Below, one piece after another: positions 22,702 through 31,552 of a stretch of 38,921 nucleotides of DNA (position 1 is its first letter; each line of letters begins with the position of its first letter). The DNA is from Sphingomonas sp. AR_OL41. Its GTDB lineage: Bacteria; Pseudomonadota; Alphaproteobacteria; Sphingomonadales; Sphingomonadaceae. A program made the position numbers and the translations under genes. The notes beneath the pieces are model-generated. The model was not told the DNA's origin and did no database searches. It saw only the letters and a program-made list of their open reading frames with translations. The stretch spans positions 1 through 38,921 of the forward strand of contig NZ_JARYTI010000043.1 in assembly GCF_029911635.1 (NCBI RefSeq). The letters run 5' to 3'.

Positions 22702-24542
22702 GCATCCTCGAATTCCCCCGCATCTATTTCAACGGCGAGATCAGCTGGGACCCGATCACCACCAACAACAACACGCTATCGACCTGGAACGCGAATTACG
22801 ACGAAGGCGGCGCCGATCCCCAGCTCGACGGCCAGACGGTGACGAGCGCGCAGGTCAACGCCTATCGTCAGGCGGCGATCGCGCAGATCCCGGGGCAGAA
22901 CTGGAACCCGGCCGGTACCCACCGATCGGTCTTCTATAATTGCTGCGTCTCGGGCGTCGACACCGGCAGCGGGCTCGATACGAGCGACCCGTTCGTCAGC
23001 GCGCCGGTCAATTTTGCCGGCATGCTGGTCGATTCGGAGCCGTACGGCCCCTATTCGTCGCAGCTCTTCTTCGATGCGATCCATCTCGGCATCGACGGCG
23101 GTTGCCGGTTGATGGGGACACCGGTGCGACGGTCGAGCGACCGCTACATCAATTTCAACGCCAACCCGGCCAACAACATGATCGCCGGCGTGGCGTCGGT
23201 AATATGGCAGGCCTGTTATGCCTGGGACCCGGCGACGCTGACGATCGACGCTTGTGATTCGCCCGCACTTGCCGCGCTGTACGCCTGCATGAGTGAGCCG
23301 GGGGTGCGCGGGGTGATGACGCGTTTCGTCACCTATCGCACGGTCTATTATGACGATCTGGGCCTGTCGAACGGTTCGCCGCAGGTGGCCGAACGCGCGA
23401 AGGAGCTGATGGCGAAATTCGCCGCCGGCGGTTTTCAGCCCAACCCCGCGCGTGGCCTGCTGGTCGGCACCGCCGGCATCTGGCGCGACGGCGATCCGAT
23501 GCAGGAGCCGGGCGACCGCGCGCTGCTGACCAACGAGACCTCGGTGCCGCTCAACGCGGATGCAAACGCGCCGAGTGCAGCGTTCGGCAGCGCCTGGGCG
23601 CGCGTCAACAACGGCAGCGTCGCTTTCGATTTCAGCAATTCGATTCCCTGGCAGAGTCGCACGCCCGACAAGGCCGATGTCGGCAACATCTATCTTGCTG
23701 CCGGCGATGTGCCGCTCGCGACGCTGACGCCCGACCAATATGATCAGGCGGCCTATCTTGCCACGTCGGGAATCGTCGATGTTGCGCTGCCCGCCTCACA
23801 AGTTGCGTTGGACCTGAGCGCCCTGACGCTTGCTGTCGATGTCGCGGGGACGCGCACGACCCTGCTCGCCGAGCAGGCGCTGCGCGCAATTCCGCTCGAG
23901 CCCAATCTCTATGTCGATCAGGGCGATGCCGCACAGGCACAGGTTCGGGTCTATGATCGCGGCGCGCCGGTCGCCGCCGGGGTCACGGTCACGATGACCG
24001 AATTGGGATCGACCGAGAACAACCCGCAGACCGCGACCACCGACGATGACGGTATTGCCAGCTTTGCGCTGAAGACGTCGGCCGCGACGGTCGTCGGGCT
24101 GGTGTTCCAGCCGGGCGCCGACCCCGTGCTGCCGGTCACCACCGTCAATTTCGACCCGCAGATCTTCACCTATATGTATCTGCGCGTACTGCCGGCCGAC
24201 GAACAGCTCGCGACGATGGCACCGACCTGGCAGAATGTTCACGACAATGTCCTGTCCTATTGGGAGGCGATGGCGCCGTGCATGGACAATTGGCTGCGGC
24301 TCGGCGACGAAGCGCAGGTCCGCGCTTATGCCGCGGTGATCAAGAAGTTGACCGATCCGGGCTATTTCGAGCGCTTCCGCTACATGCCGGTGACGCGCGA
24401 CCTGACGCGCGGGCAGCGGACCTTGCTCTACAATTTCCTCGACGGGGCGACTGCGGCGCCGACGCTGATGAGCGAACTGGCGGAGCAGCCCGCGCCGCGA
24501 ACTGATTTCGGGAAGCTTGCCCGCGCCATGCGCGGCGCCTGA
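22698..24542 (+). CDS. Protein homologous to the N-terminal half of VioB
   Basis: 614 aa, start overlapping the previous stop. It begins MSILEFPRIYFNGEISW, nearly the same as the VioB start (MSILDFPRIHFRG, from memory). It ends with the VioB mid-chain block: 'LRVLPADEQ' near residue 492, 'YWEAMAPCMDNWLRLGD' and 'YMPVTRDLTRGQRTLLYNFLDG' near 562-583. In between, 'GLLVGTAGIWRDGD' and a beta-sandwich-like stretch (about 416-470) are visible. In VioB the ferritin-like half follows directly at this point, so the chain has been cut at a domain border. No signal peptide, so probably cytoplasmic. Its partner is very likely the gene before it. Confidence 0.85.
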   Translation: MSILEFPRIYFNGEISWDPITTNNNTLSTWNANYDEGGADPQLDGQTVTSAQVNAYRQAAIAQIPGQNWNPAGTHRSVFYNCCVSGVDTGSGLDTSDPFVSAPVNFAGMLVDSEPYGPYSSQLFFDAIHLGIDGGCRLMGTPVRRSSDRYINFNANPANNMIAGVASVIWQACYAWDPATLTIDACDSPALAALYACMSEPGVRGVMTRFVTYRTVYYDDLGLSNGSPQVAERAKELMAKFAAGGFQPNPARGLLVGTAGIWRDGDPMQEPGDRALLTNETSVPLNADANAPSAAFGSAWARVNNGSVAFDFSNSIPWQSRTPDKADVGNIYLAAGDVPLATLTPDQYDQAAYLATSGIVDVALPASQVALDLSALTLAVDVAGTRTTLLAEQALRAIPLEPNLYVDQGDAAQAQVRVYDRGAPVAAGVTVTMTELGSTENNPQTATTDDDGIASFALKTSAATVVGLVFQPGADPVLPVTTVNFDPQIFTYMYLRVLPADEQLATMAPTWQNVHDNVLSYWEAMAPCMDNWLRLGDEAQVRAYAAVIKKLTDPGYFERFRYMPVTRDLTRGQRTLLYNFLDGATAAPTLMSELAEQPAPRTDFGKLARAMRGA

Positions 24543-24555
24543 GGAAAACGCCTTG

Positions 24556-26415
24556 ATGTTCAGGACGCCGCACGCGGCGCTTGCGGCCGTGTTCGTCGTG
24601 CCCGCAGCCCATGCCCAGACCGTCGGCGCCGAGGCAGGTGAGGCCGGTACCGTCGTCGTGACCGCCTCGCGTACCGGCGACGACGCTACGGTATCGGTCG
24701 CCGATCGCGCGACGATCGCACGCCGCCAGCCGGCGTCGCTGCTCGCGGTGCTCGACGACCTCCCCGGCGTTCACGCCTTTTCGACCGGCGGCCCGGCGGG
24801 CGGCAGCTTCCTCACAATCCGCGGCGGCGAGCCCAATTTCACCGCAGTGATGATCGACGGCGTCCGCCTCAACGATCCGACCAACAGCGCCGGCGGCGCG
24901 TTCGATTTCGCGCTGCTCGATCCGCTGATCGTCGATCGGGTCGAAGTGGCGCGCACTGCGGTCTCGGCGATCCACGGTTCGGACGCGCTCTCCGGTGTCG
25001 TGCAGATCGTCACGCGCGATCCCTCCGGCCCCGGCGCGCGGGTGGGGGCGCAGTTCTGGGTCGACAGCCGCTACGGCGCCGCCGGTTCGGCGAGCCTGTC
25101 GGGCGGCTGGGCCGGGGGCGGGGTGTCGGTCGCAGGCGGTCATTATGACAGCGGCGACGGCGATCCGGCGGGCACGCTGCGCCGCGAACAGCTGTTCGGC
25201 AAGGCGCGTCAGGCGATCGGCAGCTTTCGCCTGTCGGCGATCGGCCTCCATGCACGCACGCGCGGCACCGGCTTTCCCGAGGACAGCGGCGGTCCGTTGC
25301 TCGCGGTCGTGCGCGCGCGCGAGCGACGCGATGGCGACCTCACGCTCGGCGCGGTTTCGCTGACGCGTGATCCCGCCGCCGCGCTGCGGCCCAGTCTGTC
25401 GCTCGCCTGGTCGTTGCAGCATGGCGACAGCGATTCGCCGCCGATCGCGCCCGGCATGCTCGACGGCGTCCCCGCGACGACGGCGCATGATCGCTTCGCG
25501 CGGTTCGAGGGTATCGGGGCGCTTGCAGGCGATGTCGGGGGACTCACCTTGTCCGTGGGCGGCGCGGTGCTGCGCGAGGCGGGACGGAGCAACGGCACGC
25601 TCGATTTCGGTTTCCCGCTGCCGGTCAACTTCGCGCTGACGCGGGTAACGCATAGCGGCTTTGCCGAGGCCACGCTGCGTGGGCGCGGCGGGCTGAGCTT
25701 CAACGCGGCGCTGCGCTACGACAAGCTGGTGCACGGCAGCGGCAACTGGACCGGGCGTGGCGGCGTGCGCTGGCAGGTGGGGGCCAGGGGGCCGGCGTTG
25801 TTTGCGCACCTCGCCAATGGCTACAAGCGCCCGAGCCTCTACGCGCTGGGCCATCCCTTGATTGGCGACCCCACGCTCAAGCCCGAAACCAGTCGCAGCA
25901 TCGATGCGGGCGTCGAGCTTCCGCTGCCCCATGGGCAGCTGTCGGTTACCGTCTTCGACAACCGCTTTAGCAATTTGATCGACTTCGATCCGGTGCGGTT
26001 CCGCCTCACCAACCGCGACCATGTCGGCGCCCGCGGCGTCGAGGGTGCGATGGCACTACGCATCGGCGGCGCCTGGTCGGTCGCCGGTGCGCTCACCTAT
26101 CTGTCGCTCGACAGCGCCACGCCGCTGCGTGGGCGGCCGCAATGGAGCGGCATTGTGCGGTTGCTGTGGGAGCGCGGGGCGTGGCAGGCCGATGCGGCAT
26201 TGCGCGGCAACAACGCGGTCAATGACAGTGCCATCCCAACCGGCGCGCGTGTCACGCCGGGGCATGTCGAAGGCGATGTGGGAATGCGTTACCGGTTGCG
26301 CGACCATATCGCGCTGCGCCTGATGTTGCGCAATGTCGGCGACAACCGAAGCTGGGACGCGGTCGGCACGCCGTCGCCCGGGCGCAGCCTGCGGCTGTCG
26401 ATCGCTTTCGATTGA
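24556..26415 (+). CDS. TonB-dependent outer-membrane receptor (BtuB-like size)
   Basis: 619 aa from ATG 24556 (GAGGAAAA upstream), 13 bp after the VioB-N-like gene. A signal peptide ends near 'AAHAQ'. A TonB-box-like 'TVVVTASR' (residues about 32-39) precedes a plug domain ('LDDLPGVHAFSTGG', 'FLTIRGGEPNFTAVMIDGV', 'SDALSGVVQIVTRD'). A short 22-strand barrel follows and ends in 'LRLSIAFD', with the usual aromatic C-terminal residue pattern. The small size suggests a BtuB- or siderophore-type importer. Its substrate is unknown; linkage to the VioB-like genes suggests it may handle their product or a metal. Confidence 0.9.
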   Translation: MFRTPHAALAAVFVVPAAHAQTVGAEAGEAGTVVVTASRTGDDATVSVADRATIARRQPASLLAVLDDLPGVHAFSTGGPAGGSFLTIRGGEPNFTAVMIDGVRLNDPTNSAGGAFDFALLDPLIVDRVEVARTAVSAIHGSDALSGVVQIVTRDPSGPGARVGAQFWVDSRYGAAGSASLSGGWAGGGVSVAGGHYDSGDGDPAGTLRREQLFGKARQAIGSFRLSAIGLHARTRGTGFPEDSGGPLLAVVRARERRDGDLTLGAVSLTRDPAAALRPSLSLAWSLQHGDSDSPPIAPGMLDGVPATTAHDRFARFEGIGALAGDVGGLTLSVGGAVLREAGRSNGTLDFGFPLPVNFALTRVTHSGFAEATLRGRGGLSFNAALRYDKLVHGSGNWTGRGGVRWQVGARGPALFAHLANGYKRPSLYALGHPLIGDPTLKPETSRSIDAGVELPLPHGQLSVTVFDNRFSNLIDFDPVRFRLTNRDHVGARGVEGAMALRIGGAWSVAGALTYLSLDSATPLRGRPQWSGIVRLLWERGAWQADAALRGNNAVNDSAIPTGARVTPGHVEGDVGMRYRLRDHIALRLMLRNVGDNRSWDAVGTPSPGRSLRLSIAFD

Positions 26416-26430
26416 CCGGCGGTGAGGCGG

Positions 26431-26458
26431 CGGGGCCATGACCTCGGCCCCGGTTTCC
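26431..26458 (+). terminator. GC-rich hairpin after the receptor gene
   Basis: CGGGGCC (26431-26437) and GGCCCCG (26446-26452) form a 7-bp perfect stem with an 8-nt loop, followed by TTTCCCT. It lies 16 bp after the receptor stop and probably ends the VioB-like operon. The T-run is short, so it may be weak. Confidence 0.5.
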
Positions 26459-26564
26459 CTCCGCGCCGTGCCGCCCGCCGAAGATTGCCTTGACCGGTGT
26501 GCTGGCGTAGCCAAACTGTAATGCTCAGGCTGTCACGGCCATCAACTTCGCGGGTGCACGGTTA

Positions 26565-28493
26565 ATGTCGCAGGCTCCACACACACCGTTGCTCGACACG
26601 GTTCTTTCGCCCGCCGACCTTCGCAAGCTCAGTGCCGACCAGCTGCGCCAGCTGGCGGACGAGCTGCGCGCGGAGACGATTTCGGCGGTGGGGACGACCG
26701 GGGGTCACCTCGGATCGGGGTTGGGGGTGGTCGAGCTGACCACCGCGATTCACTATGTCTTCGATACCCCCAACGACCGGCTGGTGTGGGATGTCGGGCA
26801 CCAATGTTATCCGCACAAGATCCTGACCGGCCGGCGCGACCGCATCCGCACGCTGCGCATGGGCGGTGGGCTGTCGGGCTTCACCAAGCGCAGCGAGAGC
26901 GAGTACGACCCGTTCGGTGCGGCGCACAGCTCGACCTCGATCTCGGCGGCGCTGGGATTTGCGGTGGCCAACAAGCTCGCCGGCACGCCGGGCAAGGGCA
27001 TTGCGGTGATCGGCGACGGCGCGATGTCGGCGGGCATGGCCTATGAGGCGATGAACAATGCCGAGCAGGCCGGCAACCGGCTGGTGGTGATCCTCAACGA
27101 CAATGACATGTCGATCGCGCCGCCGGTGGGTGGGCTGTCGGCCTATCTCGCGCGGCTGATCTCCTCCTCGGAATATCTCGGGCTGCGCAGTCTCGCGAGC
27201 AAGATCACACGGCGCATCTCGAGCCGGATGCACAAGGCGGCGTCCAGGGCGGAAGAATATGCCCGCGGCATGGCGACCGGCGGGACCTTCTTCGAGGAGC
27301 TCGGTTTCTATTATGTCGGGCCGATCGATGGCCATAATCTCGACCATCTCATCCCCGTGCTGGAAAATGTCCGCGATGCCGAGGAAGGGCCGATCCTCGT
27401 CCATGTCGTGACCAAGAAGGGCAAGGGCTATGGCCCGGCCGAGGCTGCGGCGGACAAATATCACGGCGTGCAGAAGTTCGACGTGATCACCGGCGCACAG
27501 GCCAAGGCACCGCCGGGGCCGCCGCAATATCAGAATGTGTTCGGTGCGCAGCTGGTGAAAGAGGCTGCGAGCGACCCGAAAATCTGCGCGATCACCGCGG
27601 CGATGCCGTCGGGCACCGGGCTCGACGCGTTCAGCAAGACCTATCCGGAGCGCTTCTTCGACGTCGGCATCGCCGAGCAGCATGGCGTGACCTTTGCGGC
27701 AGGCTTGGCAGCGCAGGGCATGCGGCCGTTCTGTGCGATCTACTCGACCTTCCTGCAGCGCGCCTATGACCAGGTGGTGCACGATGTGGCGATCCAGAAC
27801 CTGCCCGTCAGGTTCGCGATCGATCGTGCCGGGCTGGTCGGCGCCGATGGCGCGACGCATGCCGGCAGCTTCGACGTGACCTATCTCGCGACGCTCCCGA
27901 ACTTCGTGGTGATGGCGGCGGCGGACGAGGCCGAGCTGGTGCATATGACGCATACCGCCGCGCTGCACGACAGCGGGCCGATCGCGGTGCGCTACCCGCG
28001 CGGCAACGGCACCGGGGTCGAACTCCCCGCCACCGCGCAAAAGCTCGAGATCGGCAAGGGTCGTATCGTCAAGGAGGGCCACAAGGTCGCGATCATGTCG
28101 CTCGGCACGCGGCTGGGCGAGGCGCTCAAGGCGGCCGAGATACTCGAGGCCAAGGGCCTGTCGACGACGGTCGCCGATCTGCGCTTCGCCAAACCGCTCG
28201 ACGAGGCGCTGATCCGCAAGCTGCTGACAAGCCACGAGGTCGCGGTGACGATCGAGGAAGGCTCGGTCGGCGGGCTCGGCGCGCATGTCCTCACCTTGGC
28301 CAGCGACACCGGGTTGATCGATGGCGGGCTCAAGCTGCGCACCATGCGCCTGCCCGACACTTTCCAGGACCAGGACAAGCCCGAACTGCAATATGCCCAG
28401 GCCGGTCTCGATGCCGATGCCATCGTCGAGACCGTGCTCAAGGCGCTGCGCCATAATAGCGCCGTGCTTGCGGTCGAAGAAGCGCGCGCCTGA
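26565..28493 (+). CDS. dxs: 1-deoxy-D-xylulose-5-phosphate synthase
   Basis: 642 aa, cytoplasmic, thiamine-diphosphate enzyme. It condenses pyruvate and glyceraldehyde-3-phosphate, the first step of the MEP isoprenoid pathway. 'GGHLGSGLGVVELTTAIHYVF' (near residues 46-66) and the ThDP motif 'GDGAMSAGMAYEAMNNA' (near 151) are present, as are 'DVGIAEQHGVTFAAGLA' (the catalytic Glu, near 366) and the C-terminal transketolase fold. Length is normal. It heads the dxs - DUF2141 - hpnN transcription unit, tying precursor supply to hopanoid transport. Confidence 0.97.
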   Translation: MSQAPHTPLLDTVLSPADLRKLSADQLRQLADELRAETISAVGTTGGHLGSGLGVVELTTAIHYVFDTPNDRLVWDVGHQCYPHKILTGRRDRIRTLRMGGGLSGFTKRSESEYDPFGAAHSSTSISAALGFAVANKLAGTPGKGIAVIGDGAMSAGMAYEAMNNAEQAGNRLVVILNDNDMSIAPPVGGLSAYLARLISSSEYLGLRSLASKITRRISSRMHKAASRAEEYARGMATGGTFFEELGFYYVGPIDGHNLDHLIPVLENVRDAEEGPILVHVVTKKGKGYGPAEAAADKYHGVQKFDVITGAQAKAPPGPPQYQNVFGAQLVKEAASDPKICAITAAMPSGTGLDAFSKTYPERFFDVGIAEQHGVTFAAGLAAQGMRPFCAIYSTFLQRAYDQVVHDVAIQNLPVRFAIDRAGLVGADGATHAGSFDVTYLATLPNFVVMAAADEAELVHMTHTAALHDSGPIAVRYPRGNGTGVELPATAQKLEIGKGRIVKEGHKVAIMSLGTRLGEALKAAEILEAKGLSTTVADLRFAKPLDEALIRKLLTSHEVAVTIEEGSVGGLGAHVLTLASDTGLIDGGLKLRTMRLPDTFQDQDKPELQYAQAGLDADAIVETVLKALRHNSAVLAVEEARA

Positions 28494-28503
28494 ACGAAGG
28501 AAC

Positions 28504-28947
28504 ATGACCATGAAACGCGCGCTACTTGCGCTGTCGTCGCTCGTCGTGATCGGCGCGGTACCTGCACCGGCCGTGCTGCATGTCGATGTCAGCAATGTGC
28601 GCGGCCACAGCGGGACCGTCCATGTCGATATCTGCACCCAGGCGCAGTTCCTCAAGGACTGTCCGCGCTCGGCCGATTCTCCTGCGGTGGTCGGGGTGAC
28701 GCGCGTCACGCTCAATGGCCTGCCGCCCGGTCGTTATGCGGCACAGGTGTTTTACGACGAGAATGGCAACCACAAGGTCGATCGCGCGCTGTTCGGTATC
28801 CCGAAGGAAGGGGTCGGCTTCTCGAACGACGCCAAGATTCGCTTCTCGCCGCCCAAATGGGAAGAAGCGGTGTTCGACTATGATGGCGGTTCGCGCGTCA
28901 TAAAGTTGCGGCTGCGCTACTTCATCGGGCCGGACGCGCCGCGCTGA
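28504..28947 (+). CDS. DUF2141 domain-containing exported protein
   Basis: 147 aa from ATG 28504 (GAAGGAA upstream); ATG 28510 is also in frame. A signal peptide (MKRALLALSSLVVIGAVPAPA) is followed by a DUF2141 beta domain: 'HVDVSNVRGHSGTVHVDICT', 'TLNGLPPGRYAAQVFYDENGN', then 'VDRALFGIPKEGVGFSNDAK'. The family's role is unknown. Its place between dxs and hpnN, 10 bp and 4 bp away, suggests a periplasmic role in hopanoid or carotenoid handling. Confidence 0.9.
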   Translation: MTMKRALLALSSLVVIGAVPAPAVLHVDVSNVRGHSGTVHVDICTQAQFLKDCPRSADSPAVVGVTRVTLNGLPPGRYAAQVFYDENGNHKVDRALFGIPKEGVGFSNDAKIRFSPPKWEEAVFDYDGGSRVIKLRLRYFIGPDAPR

Positions 28948-28951
28948 ACCG

Positions 28952-31552
28952 ATGATTTCGCACCAGATTCTTCGTGTCGTGGCGTATAGCGTGCGCCGCC
29001 CCGTGATCGTCGCGCTGCTGTGCCTGGCGCTGGTCGCGGGCGCGGTCATGTTCGCCGCCGGCCATTTCGCCATGTCGACCGACACGGCGACCTTGATCTC
29101 GCCCGATGTCGACTGGAGGCGCAATGAGAAGGCGGTCGAGACGGCGTTCCCGCAACTGACCGATGCGGTGCTGGTGATCGTCGACGGCAAGACCCCGGAA
29201 CTGGCGGAGGACGCGACCATCCGCCTTACGCAGCGCCTGGCCGAGGACAGTGCGCACTTCCGCCGCGTGCGGCGCCCCGACGGTGGCGCCTTTTTCGATC
29301 GCGCGGGCCTGTTGTTCGGTTCGCCGGCCGAGGTCAGGGCAACGACGGCGTCGCTGATCAAGGCGCAGCCGCTGCTCGGTCCGCTCGCGAGCGACCCGTC
29401 GCTGCGCGGCGTGGCAGGCGCGATCTCGACGATGCTGACCGGCGTGCGCAACGGCTCGGCGACGCTCGGTCAGATCGATGCGCCGATGCGTGCGATGCAC
29501 GTCAGCCTCGATCAGTCGCTTGGCGGCCGGCCGGCATGGTTCTCGTGGCAGGCGCTGTTCGCGCAGCCGGGCACGACCGCGCCGCCGCTGCGCCGGCTGA
29601 TCCTCGTCCAGCCCAAGCTCGATTATGGTTCGCTCGAGCCGGGCGACGTCGCGGTGTCGGCGATCGCCGGCCACGCCGCCGCGCTCGGACTCGATGCGGC
29701 GCATGGCGTGAGCGTGCGCGCGACCGGCGAAGTGCCGCTCGCCGACGAGGAATTCGCTACACTGCAGGAGAATATCGGCTTTGTCGGCCTGGTGATGGCG
29801 GCGATGATGCTGCTGACCTTGTGGCTCGCGACGCGCTCGGTGAAGATCGTTGCGGCGATCGTGATGACGATCCTTGCCGGGCTCGCGCTGACCACCGCGC
29901 TGGGGCTGCTCGCCGTCGGTACGCTCAACCTGATCTCGGTCGCGTTCATTCCGCTGTTCGTCGGCCTCGGAGTCGATTTCGGCATCCAGATCAGCGTGCG
30001 CTTCAATGCCGAGCGCCGCGCCGGTGCCGCCGTGGGGGTCGCGCTCGAACATGCCGCGGTCGCGCTGGTCGCGCCGCTCACGCTGGCGGCGGGGGCGGTG
30101 TTTCTCGGCTTCGGCGCGTTCCTGCCGACCGACTATATCGGCATCGCCGAACTGGGCATCATCGCCGGCCTGGGCATGGTCATTGCGCTGCTGCTCAGCG
30201 TCAGCCTGTTGCCGGCGCTGCTCGTCATGCTTCAGCCCGGCGTACCCGCCGCCGAGGTCGGCTTCAGCGCGGCGGCGCCGGTCGATCGCTGGCTCGCGCG
30301 CCATCGCCGCACCGTGTTGTGGGCCTTTGCGCTGTCGATGCTGGTCAGCATCGCGCTGCTGCCTTTCGTCCGCTTCGACTTCAACCCGTTGCACCTGCGC
30401 AGTCCCGACGGCCCGGCGATGAAGGCACTCGCCGATTTGATGCATGATCCGCTGCGCACGCCCAATACGATCAACCTGTTGGCGAAGAACCCGGCAGAGG
30501 CGGCGGCGCTGGCCGCGCGCCTGGCGAAGTTGCCCGAGGTTGCCGAGGCGGTCTCGGTCGACAGCTTCGTGCCCGCCGACCAGCCCGACAAGCTCGCGGC
30601 GATCCAGGATGCCGGGCTGCTGCTCGATACGACGATCAATCCGTTCGACACCGCCGCGCCACCGAGCGATGCCGATACCGTCGCAGCACTGCGCAGCGCC
30701 GCCGTGCAATTGCGCGAGGTTGGTGGCGCCCAGGGCGGGCAGGCGGCGCGCGATGCGCTGGCGCTCGGGCAGAGTTTCGCGCGGCTGGCCGGGGCGAGCC
30801 CGGCAATGCGCGCGCGTGCCTCCGCCCTGCTCGTGACACCGCTCGTCACGATGCTCGACCAGGTCCGCGCCTCGCTCCAGGCCGAGGCGGTGACGCGCGA
30901 CACGTTGCCGCCCGAAATCGCCGGGGACTGGGTCGCGCGCGACGGTCGCGCGCTGGTGCAGGTTTTTCCGCGCGGCGACAGCAACGACAATCGCGTGCTT
31001 GCGCGCTTCACCCAGGCCGTGCGTGCCGTGGCGCCGAGCGCAAGCGGGCTGCCGGTCGCGACGCAGGAGGCAGCGAAAACCGTCGCCTGGGCGTTCATCG
31101 AGGCCGGGCTGCTGGCGTTGGCACTGGTCTGTCTGTTGCTGTTCGTCGTGCTGCGCGACGTGCGCGAGGTGGCGTTCACGCTCGCGCCGGTGGTGCTGTC
31201 GGGCTTTCTCACGCTCGGCACCTGCGTGCTCATCGGGCAGCCGATCAACTTCGCCAACATCATCGCTTTCCCGTTGCTGTTCGGCGTGGGTGTCGCCTTC
31301 CACATCTATTTCGTGATGGCATGGCGCGAGGGCGCGACCAACCTGCTCCAGTCGAGCCTGGCGCGTGCCGTGCTGTTCAGCGCGCTCGCAACGGGCAGCG
31401 CCTTCGGCAGCCTGTGGCTGTCGCAACATCCCGGCACGGCGAGCATGGGCAAGATCCTGATGATCTCGCTCGCCTGGACCCTGGTCTGCGCGCTGATCTT
31501 CGAGCCGGCGCTGCTCGGCCCGCCGCGCGGTCGCGCCGCCGTCAAGGCTTAG
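28952..31552 (+). CDS. hpnN: Hopanoid transporter HpnN (MMPL/RND family)
   Basis: 866 aa inner-membrane protein. One helix near residues 17-38 is followed by a periplasmic domain, then a cluster of helices (about 270-430) including the SSD-like 'FIPLFVGLGVDFGIQISVRFN'. A second periplasmic domain and a final helix cluster (about 710-850, with 'FPLLFGVGVAFHIYFVMAWREG') complete the RND two-fold layout. HpnN moves hopanoids to the outer membrane in Rhodopseudomonas and Burkholderia. It ends overlapping the mlaA stop by 11 bp tail-to-tail. Confidence 0.93.
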   Translation: MISHQILRVVAYSVRRPVIVALLCLALVAGAVMFAAGHFAMSTDTATLISPDVDWRRNEKAVETAFPQLTDAVLVIVDGKTPELAEDATIRLTQRLAEDSAHFRRVRRPDGGAFFDRAGLLFGSPAEVRATTASLIKAQPLLGPLASDPSLRGVAGAISTMLTGVRNGSATLGQIDAPMRAMHVSLDQSLGGRPAWFSWQALFAQPGTTAPPLRRLILVQPKLDYGSLEPGDVAVSAIAGHAAALGLDAAHGVSVRATGEVPLADEEFATLQENIGFVGLVMAAMMLLTLWLATRSVKIVAAIVMTILAGLALTTALGLLAVGTLNLISVAFIPLFVGLGVDFGIQISVRFNAERRAGAAVGVALEHAAVALVAPLTLAAGAVFLGFGAFLPTDYIGIAELGIIAGLGMVIALLLSVSLLPALLVMLQPGVPAAEVGFSAAAPVDRWLARHRRTVLWAFALSMLVSIALLPFVRFDFNPLHLRSPDGPAMKALADLMHDPLRTPNTINLLAKNPAEAAALAARLAKLPEVAEAVSVDSFVPADQPDKLAAIQDAGLLLDTTINPFDTAAPPSDADTVAALRSAAVQLREVGGAQGGQAARDALALGQSFARLAGASPAMRARASALLVTPLVTMLDQVRASLQAEAVTRDTLPPEIAGDWVARDGRALVQVFPRGDSNDNRVLARFTQAVRAVAPSASGLPVATQEAAKTVAWAFIEAGLLALALVCLLLFVVLRDVREVAFTLAPVVLSGFLTLGTCVLIGQPINFANIIAFPLLFGVGVAFHIYFVMAWREGATNLLQSSLARAVLFSALATGSAFGSLWLSQHPGTASMGKILMISLAWTLVCALIFEPALLGPPRGRAAVKA

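Noticed and set aside
21646..24542. A violacein or rebeccamycin cluster
   Set aside because: Only VioB-like halves are present. No VioA/RebO oxidase, VioC/D monooxygenase, VioE or P450 is in the window, so these products cannot be claimed.
24541..24556. A cobalamin riboswitch before the BtuB-sized receptor
   Set aside because: The gap to the previous gene is only 13 bp, too short for a riboswitch, and the long region before the operon lacks recognisable B12-box sequence.
24340..26022. 560-codon minus-strand frame opposite the TonB receptor
   Set aside because: Antisense shadow with Arg/Ala-rich content; the receptor gene explains the DNA.
26562..28715. 717-codon minus-strand frame opposite dxs
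   Set aside because: dxs is unmistakable; the opposite frame has no recognisable motif or ribosome site.
28922..31429. 835-codon minus-strand frame opposite hpnN
   Set aside because: Composition (Arg, Gln, His, Asp) is that of an antisense shadow, while hpnN on the plus strand has clear RND/MMPL features.
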